This document shows, in pieces, positions 25,246-37,334 of a DNA stretch of 64,000 bases. The translations under genes and the position numbers were made by a program. Numbering within the stretch: position 1 is the stretch's first letter; each line of letters opens with the position of its first letter. Under the pieces are notes generated by a model, which made no database searches, was not told the origin of the DNA, and saw nothing but the letters and a program-made list of their open reading frames with translations. The DNA is from Histoplasma ohiense (taxonomy: Eukaryota; Ascomycota; Eurotiomycetes; Onygenales; Ajellomycetaceae), in contig JAEVHH010000002.1 of assembly GCA_017607445.1 (NCBI GenBank), forward strand, positions 2,781,501 to 2,845,500, in the 5' to 3' direction.

Positions 25246-28200
25246 ATGGCGGTTGACCCAGAGAAGTTGATTGGTATAGTGGGTGGTCGGGGTGGATTAC
25301 CAGCGAACGACCTGGAGGCTAATCTAGCCCATTTATCCCTTCGTGCGGTTCAACCTGTCGATGTAGAAGTCCGGGATCTGGTCGTCCGCATTGATACAAC
25401 CCCGCCGATATTTCAAAGTTCCCCACGATCTCTCTGGAACCGCATCCGATGCACGACGGACAGCCCTATCAGGTCCGTTCTTCACGGCGTCTCCGCAGAT
25501 ATGCCCCAGGGTAGTTTGACGGCGATAATCGGTGGCAGTGGCTCGGGGAAAACCAGTCTGTTAAATGCCATATCTGGTCGCTTGAATGCAAGTCGTGTCA
25601 AGACGTCTGGCTCGACGACTTTCAATGGTAATGCGGATATAAACTCCATTCGCAGCGCGTATGTAATGCAACAGGACATACTTATACCAACCCTGACTGT
25701 GCGGGAGACTCTCCAATACTCAGCCGATTTGAGGCTTCCCCCCCCGACTACCCAAGAGGAACGACGAAGTGTTGTCGAACAAGTCATTCTGGAACTAGGC
25801 CTGAAAGAATGTGCAGATACCCGGGTTGGAAATTCTGCTCATAAGGGATGTAGCGGAGGAGAGAAGAGACGCACAAGCATTGGTGTTCAAATGCTTGCGA
25901 ATCCTTCTGTCCTCTTCTGTGATGAGCCGACAACGGGTATGTTTTGATTAACAACCTCCCTATTCATTTGTAGTAACCAAGTGGAGGGACCGTTTGGGTA
26001 TCTTACCAACTGGTACCTCAATAGTTCCTTGCAAGGATATGGCAAATGCGTTTCCTAATTATTAAGTGATGGTTAGGGCTGGATGCTACAAGCGCCTTTC
26101 AGATCATCAGGACACTAAAAGGACTCACACAGGATGGAAGGACAGTTATAATATCCATCCACGCTCCTCGATCTGAGATATGGGGTCTCCTTGACCGTGT
26201 GGTGCTATTATCACGGGGTTCAGTCCTTTATAGTGGAGCCGCAGACGCCGCCATTCTTCATTTTGCGGAATTTGGCCATCATCTTCCTGCTTTTGTCAAC
26301 CCAGCAGAGTTTCTAATCGATTTGGCAGCGTATGACAATCGATCGGAAGAAGCAGAACTATCATCATCTGTTCGCGTTGAAGCATTAAAGGATGCTTGGA
26401 AGGAAAAGGCTATTACAGTGGCGGTCGATGATAAATCTGTTCTGCAGGTTCCCGTTGATCGACATGTGTCCAACATCCTACCATCAAGGAATGTTGATTT
26501 TCGTCGACAGTTTCGAGTGCTGACGGCACGGACCTTTAAAGTAACGATAAGAGACCCCATGGGAGTTGCCGGGAGTTTCTTCGAAGCCATTGGTATGTCT
26601 GTCATCACCGGCTGGATTTTCCTTCGATTGGATCTGAGTCTAGCAGGAATACGGTCCCGACAAGGCAGCCTTTATATTGCCAGTAGTTTAAACGGCTATT
26701 TGATTCTGCTATATGAGACTTTTCGACTTACCACCGACATCCAAGTTTTCGATCGAGAGCGAATTGAAGGTGTGGTAGGTGTTCCGTCGTTTTTATTAAG
26801 CCGGCGCGCAGCACGGTTCTTCCTTGAGGACCTACCAGTGCCCATGTTGTTCTCGGTAATATTTTATTTTATGGTTGGATATCGTCTTCAACCTGCTGAG
26901 TTTTTCATGTTTCTAGCACTAAATATCCTTACCCAATATACTGCCGTCACATTTGCCACTATATGTATAGGAATCTCAAGGCATTTTCCTGGCGCTAGTC
27001 TGGTAGTGAACCTGTCCTTCACGCTGCAGTCTATAGCCTGCGGCTATTTCGTACAGTCAAATCAGATCCCCGTTTATGTGAGATGGCTGAAATGGATCAC
27101 ATATTCGTTCTACACTTTTGGAGCTTTATGCACCAACGAATTTATCGGATCTCATGCCCCAGCCTGGGGCCAATTTTACGACTGTCCATATTCAGATGAT
27201 CCTACCGATCCCCGTTGCAAGGAATATACCGGAAGATTTATCATGGAGAGCCTTGGATTACCACCAAATTGGCTCTGGCGCCCAACCCTGATATTATTCT
27301 CCTTCCTAATGTTTTTCTACGTTGCTGCAGGGTTGATCCTTCAGTTCAGAAAAGTTGATATAGACGTGGTCCAGGCGATAAATAAGGATGGAGATATCTC
27401 CGCTGGAAAGGAGAAATTGGTTCCTCGCCCCCCGGAAGGCACCCGGAAAGTCTCTATTCGCCTAAATAAATATGAATTAGAGATCCAGAATAGATCTCTG
27501 GGGAGGCGAGGGTTCGCGTCTTCCCGATTAAGCATATTGAAACCAATATCAACTGAATTCCACCCCGGACAACTCAACATTATCATGGGACCATCTGGAA
27601 GTGGGAAAACTTCGCTGCTTTGTTCGCTTGCTGGGAGACTAAAAGGCTCTTTTGGAATTCGATACCGTATTGGCGGTGAGATGTTGTATAACGGCGCGGC
27701 GCCTTCTGAAAACGTAATCAGGTCGGTCACTTCGTTTGTGACTCAAGACGATGATGCTCTGATACCGTCTTTAACGGTACGGGAGAGCCTCCAATTTGCT
27801 TCTGGCTTGCGCCTACCTTCGTGGATGTCAAAGGAAGAAAAAAACCGGCGTGCGGAAGACATTCTTCTGAAGATGGGCCTAAAGGACTGCGCAAACAGTT
27901 TAATCGGCAGCGACCTTATCAAAGGTATTAGCGGTGGGGAGAAACGGAGAGTTACCATTGCGATACAGATCTTAACGGACCCGAAGATTTTGCTCCTGGA
28001 CGAACCGACATCTGGTCTAGATGCTTTTACGGCCACATCTATTATCGAGGTTTTGCAAGGTCTGGCAGCCGAGGGGAGGACTCTTATTCTTACGATACAC
28101 CAGTCCAGATCAGATATTTTCCGTTACTTCCACAACATTTTGCTGCTGTCTAGAGGAGGCCATCCCGTCTACGCAGGAAAGGGGACTGAGATGCTATCCT

Positions 28201-29420
28201 ATTTTGGGCAGCTTGGGTATCCATGTTCCAAAACTACAAACCCGGCCGATTTTGTTCTGGATTTAATCACAGTGGACCTCCAGGAGATAACGCGAGAAAC
28301 TGCGACCCGTTCAAGAGTGCAGTGTCTGATCTCAAATTGGGCAGAAATGCCAGCGGGATTAACTCGTCAAACATTGACGATTGCCACTCCTGAACAACTT
28401 GGAAGTCTTAAGAGACAAATCAACTCCTTTCATGTCATTTTCCCTTTGGTCCTACGTCGATCCCTGATTAATCTACGGAGACAACCCCCACTTATCGCTG
28501 CACGGACGATGCAAGTAGTTGGAATGTCAATTATCATATCGTTATTTTTTGCTCCTCTGCAGAACGACTATGAAGCCGTTCAGTCGAGGATGGGTATCCT
28601 TCAGCAGTTCGCTGCTTTGTACTTTGTTGGTAAGTGAAATCCGCAGGCCCTGCCTAAACCGGAGGCTTCTTTCCTTTCCTTTCCTTTTTTTTTTTTTTTT
28701 CAGAGAGAGAAAGAGAGAGAGACAGTCAGTTAACCATAAGCAGGGATGTTACAAAATATCGCTATATACCCTAACGAAAGAGATGTCTTTTACCGCGAAC
28801 AAGAAGATAACTGTTACTCCATCGAGGCATTCATTATACAGTACACGATTCTCGAAGTCCCCTTCGAAATTGCTTCCTCACTAGTGTTTGGCGCCTTAAT
28901 GGCATTTGCTGTTGGTATGCAGCGGACGGTGGAGATGTTTCTCATCACAACCTTCAATTGCTTCTGCATTGTCAATTGCGGCGAATCGTTAGGAATCATG
29001 TTCTGCACGTTGTTCTCTCATGCCGGTTTCTCCGTCAACATTACGTCGATCCTTCTGTCCATCGCCAACATTCTCGGCGGCGTTATGAGCCTCAACATCC
29101 CCGCCGTTATCCAAGCGCTTAACCACCTATCCCCCATCAAATACGCGGTTGCGAACCTGGCCAGTTATTCGATGGCCAATCACCATTTCACCTGTAGTGA
29201 ATCCCAGCGCATGCCTAGTGGCAACTGCCCTATAGAGACAGGTGAACAGGCGCTGAAGCTATATAATTTGGACAAGAACCCTGAGATGAATTTGATGGCG
29301 TTGGGCGTATGCACGATCGTTTACAGGGTGGTTGCTTACGGGTTGTTGAAGGTAGCCAGATCCTATGGGTTTTGGGAGAGGGTTAAAGTGCTGTTTCGAA
29401 GGCAGCGAGAGGGAGACTGA
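25246..29420 (+). CDS. full-size ABCG-type ABC transporter (YOL075C-like)
   Basis: A three-exon model: 25246-25936, 26077-28629 and 28744-29420, giving 1306 residues. The introns are 25937-26076 and 28630-28743, both GT..AG and in matching phase. The first splice restores the Walker B/D-loop junction DEPTTGLDATS. Domain order is NBD1, TMD1, NBD2, TMD2. NBD1 has Walker A GGSGSGKTSL (about 97-104), signature CSGGEKRR (about 202-209) and Walker B VLFCDEP. NBD2 has Walker A MGPSGSGKTSLL near 735, signature ISGGEKRR near 848 and LLLDEPTSGLD near 870. TMD2 includes the FYRE block after the last splice. Both NBDs look catalytically complete. Order and wording match full-length white/ABCG proteins like yeast YOL075C rather than classical PDR pumps. 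It is expected to be a membrane exporter; the substrate is unknown. Confidence 0.93.
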
Positions 29421-32400
29421 AAGGCTAGGAAACTACGGGAGTTGTGGTGGGATGAGAGATTATTTCGTTCATTCATTCGTGAACATAACTGAGAATTGCA
29501 AGTTGATTATCCAAATCACATCCTTGATGAATTATCCGCGAACTGTAAACTCAAATCTAGAACTTGGCCTGGTAATACCCGATGATCTGATTGGACGAAG
29601 CCGTCCATAGACCACGTGATAATATAAGTCATGTGAACAAGAACGACTGGATCTAGCCAATCAGAGCATCCTAGAAACGCGAGTTAATGACCGTAAAGGG
29701 CTTGGTCGGACTTGCCCAGGTGCGGTGCGACTTCCACGGTCGAAAGAAATTATACACGCGCGCTAATGGCGAGCCTCAGCACGTTTCCCCAAAAACCCCG
29801 CTGAGATAAACTCTCTTGAGTCTCGAGCATTGGATGAATGGCACGCCGTGCACTAGTTGCTCCGCAAGGAGACCCACCTCGGCAGCTTAGCACACCACGT
29901 TTAGTCATCGCCATATGGCCGATTTCCATTCCATTGGTCTGAATTAGCCACGTTGTGCGGGAGTCGAGAACAGTGCGCGCGGTGGGGTCGTGGCTGGTTG
30001 CGGGCCCTCGAACCGTGGGAAAACAAAACCTTCCCCAGCCCTTTAATTATGCTGGACAATTACCGAGAACAGGGTTAACCATCAAATAAATGGAGAAATA
30101 GCATGGGTTGGCAAAAGGAAAATGCCTCAGAGAAATTTAATAGGCTCGAATCGCAAGGCGGCTGTGGAAGGATAGCTTGCTATGAGCCTGGATGTCTAGA
30201 TGCCAAGGAATTGCTCACTTCATTTCGTCATCCCGCCATGTCTTGCATATGACATGCATGCGATGAACTGCGCGACGGTGTCATGCATTTATGACATGTT
30301 TTTAGTGTTGGCCAAGGGGGCTTAAACATGCGGTGTGGGAATTTGCAAAGTGCACTACAATCCCACGAGAAAAACTTAAAAAGGGAGTGCTTTTTTACAC
30401 CGATTTGGATTATATAAATTGTTGCTCTCCCTAGGAGCAGGTGAGAAGGATTGGTCTGGACTCTTGAATCCATTTAGAGGGTGGCTATCTGACATTCTCC
30501 CGACCCACCTGGCCCCCCACCAAACAAAAAAATAAAAAAGTACAAATTAGACCCTAATTGAATTAGGGCTTTTTAACTCTCGAATTCACTTTTATGTGCG
30601 AGAGATAAATTGTCCGATGATTGAGTTTTTCAACTTCTGAAGAATAGCCAATCAGAGAGTGTTTTGGTTTATTTCCTTCCTGAAGCTAATTTCCTTCCTG
30701 GAATGGTGCGAGAGTTCGACGGCGACAAAATGAGAGATAGTGGTCGTGACGGCTCCCTGATGCAGCAAACCTCGTTGCTGTCCAGCCACCCATCTCCGAA
30801 CACATTCGAGATAAAGTAACCTTCGGCGAGAATACAGCCTTTGGTTGAAGTAATTTAACCACCGCATCGATGAGTTTAGTCTGACCAATGCTTGTTAATC
30901 TGTCTGGCTGTTTCGAAAAGTCGGAATGGGCTGGACAAAGTTTGGAGGTCTATCCAGCACCTGGAAGTTGGGTCAGTGATCGGGCAAAGGAAGCTGGGGC
31001 TAATAATTAATTATCCTTCCCGCCCAATCTACTGTACCTCAGCGCAATGTCCCTGAGTTCTTCTTATCACATCTTCTCAAGTGGTTGCACTGGCGGCCAT
31101 TCCACCACACGTGATGAGCCGTATATGGGGATCGTTACGGATCTCCGACCACAACAATAAGATTAACCATCCCACATCATCTGTATAAATAAGCTCGAGT
31201 ACCCATGGAAAAAAAAAAAAAAAAAAAAAAAAAAGGCTAGAAGGGGTGTGGGACTATCCGCCACACCCAAGATAGGCAGGACAGTTGAAAATATAAACTA
31301 TGTTTTCCCGCTAAAGATTAACGCCGATTCCACGACGGGTTTTCACAAAAAATTTAAAAAAAAGTAAAAAATAAAAAAATAAAAAAATAAACATAAAGGT
31401 ATTTTTTGACGTGTTCTCTGTTATCAAATATACGCAGTGCTTTGATATTCCCGCTTTTCAGGTATCCTTTGTAAATACTTTTTTGCCTTGTAGTAGTAGT
31501 GATGTTGCTAAGGGACGTGCATTGGACGCGATCAACATGTGGCTGACCACGCCTTAACGTGAAAATTTTCCAGCCACAAAATGAATTAACCATGCGCAGT
31601 GCGCAGGGCTGGTTTGAACAATCTAGCAGCTGCCCATAATTTTCTGAAACATAAAAACCCCAATTCTCGTTTCCACCGATCCATAATCAGCCCCTACGAG
31701 GTGCACCTCTTCTGTCTGCCTGGGCGTCGGTTGATGAGCAATGTGAGGTCCATCCATGATTTCTTGGCTCGCCAGGGGTTCAGGGGGTTGATTGAGCGAC
31801 GGGAACCCCAACCTCCCCCACCCCCTCTGCCGTTGAGTTTTTGAAACTTTTTCACCTGACCCACAGTTCGTGCGTCTGGGCTTTGAAACAGGGCACCGGA
31901 AATTTGGGGTTATGTTTTGACTTTTTCCGATCCAAACTTTAGGCATGCAAGCCAGCCTGAACTCTAATTATTGGTTTGTGATGGCGGCCAGAAATTAATG
32001 ATGGTTCCCAAAAAATCGCGAGCAGGGCCCCGTTCTTCAAAGCCTCCTAGAATACCAGCACGACTCTAGGCACAGTGCAATGGGGTGATACCTACTGAGG
32101 AACAACTAAGTGTGTTCCGGGAATCACATAAGGCTAGTGCAATTTCTCACGATATAATGTTGTGAAACAAGGACACCTCTAACTCCGTATGTTTTATAAA
32201 GTGAAATAAAAGTTCATTTTCGTATCAATCCTTTAGAGGTCACGCAGATTTGATAATCATGGTGCGTATCTAGCGCACCAGATTGATATAAAATATGTAA
32301 AATATATCGTCGCGAGAGCAACATGAATTGCACGAAGTAAAATGAATTTTATACCCTTCAACATCCCTATTAAGGGGGGAAAACAAAATTTGAACAAGGC

Positions 32401-32678
32401 GTATAGATAGGTAGGTGCAAAATGGGATATCACACAAATCAATTGTGAAGCAAGATGACAACATGCATCGTACTAGTGATGCAAGTAGAATATGTATAAT
32501 ATGGGAATATATATATACATATAGAAGTGAGTAATAAGGACCCATTTGCCAAACGAAGGGGAATATTGCACCAAAGATCATATCCAAAGGAATGTAAATA
32601 GAAACAGCCGCAGGCGTTACAGCGCTTTCGAGGGTCCCATTCTAGAAACTGAATTCGCGCAAGATGGCGCCGTTGCGC
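29421..32678. other. intergenic between ABC transporter and BYS1-type gene
   Basis: No gene is supported in 3.3 kb. It contains a 26-A run (31209-31234), A/T-rich runs at 31357-31392, and two adjacent hairpin-forming inverted repeats (30552-30568 and 30577-30604). The small open frames on both strands have no recognisable content. Confidence 0.6.
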
Positions 32679-33161
32679 TTAATAAGCGCAGAGGGTGAAA
32701 ACGATAGTGGCAGTGGAACTGCATGCATGAGTCGCCCAATTGTCATCTGGATGGTTGTAGACTTGATTACAGGGTGCGTTGCTCGGGGGGCAATGGACTT
32801 CTGGGCAGCTGCTGTTGGTGGTGAGCTTGTAGCCGTCATTCCGTAACGGATCGCCGTTAATATTTGAAATATCGTACCACACCGTGGCATTGACGAGGGT
32901 GTACTCTAACTGGGTGATGTTCTGTTGGGTAGTGTCTTTGGAGATTTTCAAGGAAACACCACCCCATGAAGGGTTACGAAAATTCTCATCGTAAGTGTTA
33001 TTGGGCCAGATCGTCTGCATCGGCGTTGAATCTGGTCCGCCGACTGACCACAGATACACCGGGCCCTTGCAAAGGTTGCTAACAACGACTTTCCCTGCCA
33101 AGATGCTTGGAACAAGAGTAGCGAATGCGGTGACCGCAGTGATAACAGATTTGGTGTACAT
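32679..33161 (-). CDS. BYS1: BYS1 family secreted protein (Blastomyces yeast-phase-specific)
   Basis: A single-exon gene of 160 residues on the minus strand. An N-terminal signal peptide of about 22 residues ends at SILAG. The mature part opens with KVVVSNLCKGPVYLWSVGG, the hallmark of the PF04681 family founded on Blastomyces BYS1. Six Cys, probably in three disulfides, and four N-glycosylation sequons (NNT, NIT, NAT, NSS) are visible. Length matches the family's usual ~18 kDa. The family is secreted or wall-associated. The founder is transcribed in the yeast phase and not in the mould phase, but its biochemical role is unknown. Related proteins occur in moulds that are not dimorphic, so phase regulation here is inference. 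A TATA-like box lies just upstream. The gene stands alone, with more than 3 kb of empty sequence on each side. Confidence 0.93.
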   Translation of the reverse strand: MYTKSVITAVTAFATLVPSILAGKVVVSNLCKGPVYLWSVGGPDSTPMQTIWPNNTYDENFRNPSWGGVSLKISKDTTQQNITQLEYTLVNATVWYDISNINGDPLRNDGYKLTTNSSCPEVHCPPSNAPCNQVYNHPDDNWATHACSSTATIVFTLCAY

Positions 33162-33207
33162 GACGAAGTAAAGCCTTGAGAACGGATGGACTCGGGTCGG
33201 ACTATCG

Positions 33208-33215
33208 TTATATAA
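33208..33215 (-). promoter_or_regulatory. TATA-like box upstream of BYS1-type gene
   Basis: The minus strand reads TTATATAA about 47 bases upstream of the BYS1-type ATG. The spacing allows a very short 5' leader. This fits a strongly regulated, TATA-driven gene. The assignment rests on sequence and position only. Confidence 0.4.
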
Positions 33216-36200
33216 GAATAAAGAAAGTAAACTCTGATAGCTTAATAAATGATTGTAGGAATAAGGATAGGCATTAGTTTAAGCATCCAGGAATTCGATG
33301 CGGGATCTTTGAGGTACTTATAAGCAAGTCCCCTCCCTCAATTATGGCAACATGAACCCGTCGGGTTCCAGGGAAGGACTCCACAAAAGAGCGCGTGTTC
33401 AAACCCACCAAAGCCATTTTCCGTCGGAAGATCTAAATAACCTTTTTAACCGACAGTAAACGGAGGGTACGGTGCCTGGCTATGTCCAGGATTCATTCCA
33501 AGGATAACTGGTCCCTAGAGGGTTTAGACGGAACCATAGGACAAATGTCCAGTGGAACGAGAACAGTGAACCAGAGAAATGCCAGGAACGGCCGCAACCA
33601 GATTGGTAGAGTGTAGCTTATCGCTGTGTGCGGGCTGGTCCGAAGTTAAACAAAAACTTTGATCCAAGGATCTTTGTCCCATAGATATACGGGGTGTCCT
33701 CCCTAGCCACACCTTGCCCTTAGGCAAAGCGCATTGGCTGCAATTTTCATCATGGTCAACGCATGATAGATTGGTAGAAAAACTGGGAAGAATGATCGAG
33801 CGTGTCCCCGCTTGTAGTAACGATGTACCAACAATGCCGAACCAAGTCGCGCGAGAGAGAAATGAAGTCACCTGGATAGGGTGAACGAAGTCTCGGTATG
33901 GATTGGGCATATCGGAGTTGCAGAGCACCTCACATCCTTTGCACTGTATGTCCGAAGCCGATTTGAGAAGTGCCCACTAAAATTTAGCGCCCTAAAAGGA
34001 GTTGTGCGGTTTATTAACAAATTACTAATACTTCTTCCTGTGCTTTTGGACAGTTAGCGTACTTTTTTCTGCCAGTGTTTTCATGATCTCTTACCCAGCC
34101 AAATCACAGCGGTGGGTTGACGATGCTGTTGCTAGATGTAATGTACTTGTGCCTCGATCCCTCAGATGCTGGTTAAATGTCCACTATTCAAACGTCGGTT
34201 TCTTATTAGTCTCTGTGTAGAGCCTTCCAAATGTTGGGAATCACACCGAGAACTCCCAGGCTCCATGTCGGCTGTTGCGATGCCGATAGTTATCAACCGC
34301 AACAAGGATACTTCAGAAGCCTGATATCATAGATTTGAGCGTCAAGAGGCAGGATCAATGTGACTGGGATATATATCCGCACCCTGTCTGTTGAAGACGG
34401 TATCTGCCCTGGGGTGAAGGGTAGTTTGAAATAGCACTTCTTGAAGGCTTGTTGTTTTGGTTAGAGGCTCCTTTTTATTGGTCCAAAGCGTTGGCCGTCT
34501 GGGTGGGTTATATTGGTTTGTTATGCTATGTGCGGGCCGCCCAGGGCTGCAAGGGGTAAGAGTCTACGCCGTATGTCGGAACTGGATAAAGTCCGAATAT
34601 TGACCCAAATACTGAATATCGATAGATTAATTGAATTTTTGTTATTCTAACTCCGATAATTACATGATAACTAGGCAGTATTTATGAGAAAGAGAATGCT
34701 TGAACATATGATAGAGGCAGTGCTCAGGTTTCAAATATCAAGATGTTACAAGATTTTTGTTAGTGAGATGTTACAGAATCCTTGATATATATCATTTCTG
34801 ACAGTCTACATGGTAATCAGCATCATTAAATAAGAAGAATTGAGCAGTGGTTGAGTGAGAATGTGTCTAACATTTTCAGCATTGGAACCTCCGAAAATTG
34901 AAACAGGATAACTAGGGGTTATCTTACAAAGCAAACGATGACCGTGAGATGATGCCAATGGGGAATCTTCGAAATAGATTTCTTGTTAATTTAGCTATTC
35001 AGCCCAAGCATTTTTCGTTCCAGCCTTCTAACCGTGTCATCATACCCTTACCTCAGTTCAGACCACAGATGGGTTGCACGTATCGGGAATCTTAGCACTG
35101 CGTATTCTTCCTCTAGAATGTAGTAGCTACTCGTCCGTCTGCACATCCCACTAGATGTCTTTCCGCGTTGTGCTGGAAAATAGCAACCTTGGAAGGCATC
35201 GGCTTTGCATTTTCCACCTTCCACCGCGGATTCGGGCAGAGGTGACTGAATGAAACATCACCCCAATCGGTGAAATAGTTAATGAACTCATGCCGGCTGA
35301 GCTTGCAACCACTCGCCTGGCTATTCAAATGATAAGTTTCAGTTATAAAGGGATGGAAGTTGTCACGATCCCTGGGGAAAAAGCCGGCGGGCTTCGGGTC
35401 ATTGACGTGGTTGTTTTCCCTCTGGAAGCTCGCTCTGTTCAGGTTGAGTTCCCATTCTAGGATGACGAATGCTACCCACCTCATTGAAATTGGAGTAAGT
35501 TCTTTCAGGATGCCAGAAGCCCCGGGGATACTGCTGTCGATGGGGGCTCTGCATATGAAGACTGTCACGTCTACCCCACACTACAAGCATCCATCTCAAA
35601 ATTCAATATGCCAATACATCCTTGTATATTTATAGCAACTACTGCCTCATGATGCGACAAAATGCGTAATCCATCCACGCAAGTGCAGTAACTATAAATA
35701 AGTCTTCACTCAGAATTTCTAGCAGGCATTGCCAAATTTCAAAACCTAATGATCCCCGAAAATGGTGTGCGAAACCGGCCAGCCAGCCCAGAATATGACA
35801 GTGATCAATACTAGCGAAAGCGGCATTTTTGTGGCTCACCAGGACGATCGTAGATACAACGCATTTCACGAAAGAGCGTATATTCTGGATTGTATCAATT
35901 GACAGATAATTGCAAGCCTCCAGCTAAATCTCGAAGAGGGAAGCGGGTCTGGTGAGATTGCTGCCTCGTTGTGAGCAGGGACCTTTTTTTTTTTCGGGTT
36001 GTATGCCATGTCGAATGGACAAAAGTCCCCTACAGGAGCATCACATTTATCGAATGATTCGTTTCTCTACAAAGCGGAATCGAGGTAGCTGGGCTTGGAT
36101 CTGAGAGCTAGCATTTCGGATGCAGCCAGCACCCGATCCGGGACTTTAGGGACTCTGATAAATTATTCAATCATTTGCGACCGGAAGGTTACCTTCATAT

Positions 36201-37334
36201 GGAGAGTTTCGGAGTGGAACTTTATTCGGGCCATGGTACGTTGAAAAGAGCGCAAAATGCTGTGATGTAGTACATCCTTTTGATCGAGGTAAGCAGCAAG
36301 TTTGGCAAACCGCTGAATATGGAGGGGTCTTGGTGCGTAAAGTTGACCTAGACGGGATTTAGGGATGGAATTAGAAACGAACGATGAGTATAAGCTATGT
36401 CATTAGAATATAGACAGAATTGGAAAAAAAAAAAAAAAAAAAAAAAACCCCAAAGAGATCTCCGCCCCCAACAAGCCCTGTTTTTGCCCTACATTTTGTT
36501 ATTTGTGGCCAAATTAGTTTTCATGCCGAACTGGGATGGAATCAAGAAAGGGGGGCCTATTCAACTGACCTTCCCTGAAATGTCACCTTTTCCCGTACCC
36601 AAAAGATAACAATTAACCCAAAGAAATTCGCCCGTACGAGCAGCTCTATCTTAACGCCGATTTATAAGCATAGAAGCCCGCTCCTCTTTACGTACGTACT
36701 CCGTGGGACAGGGAAGAAATCGAAATCCTCGTCGATAGTGTGAAGAGCAATTAAGTTCACGACTGATCGAACCTTATATCTATGAGAGGATGCACTGCTA
36801 TGTATGGAAAGAAGCTAGTATCAAAAGATTAATCAGAGTTCGGCCATTTAGGTAGTGATTTTGATTTCGATTTCGAGTTTGTATTCTCCCAACCCCCTTT
36901 CGTTCCACTTCCCGTCATTTGTCGTGAGTTTAGTCAGTTAACGCAATGTAAGTGTATCCTTGTGATTGACTATAGGTTGGCATCGAAATTTGACAGGAAT
37001 AAATTAAGCGTATAATCGTATGGGTAATGGGAGATAATTGGCAATTAAAAAAGGGAGAGGTCCCGAAAACTTTCAAACATGTCATATTGACTCAGGGCAT
37101 TGGTCCTGCAAGTTAAAATTGACCGCTAAGGGTTTTGTCCCTTGCGCATGGGCAATGTAGAAAAGTACATGATAATTTCAAAGAGCAGGACGCCAGCCTA
37201 TGTCAATCAGAAATCTATGATTACCGGGAAGAAAAACAAATAACTAAGAGAGCCCAACAAAATCGACTATATGCCGAAGATATGATCGTTCCAGTTCGCA
37301 CCAATTGCGGAGCTCTAGAACATGTCGACCATTT
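33216..37334. other. intergenic, two weak open frames
   Basis: About 4.1 kb with no supported gene. Open frames at 33524-33928 and 35113-35568 (both minus, 134 and 151 codons) look moderately protein-like, but lack a known domain, signal peptide or splice support. The second could be a relic. A 24-A run lies at 36424-36447. The stretch 34590-34930 is AT-rich and may be a decayed repeat. Confidence 0.45.

Noticed and set aside
25240..29420. Secondary-metabolite cluster around the Zn2Cys6 gene and ABC transporter
   Set aside because: No synthase, oxygenase or other biosynthetic gene lies nearby; adjacency of a regulator and a transporter alone is not enough.
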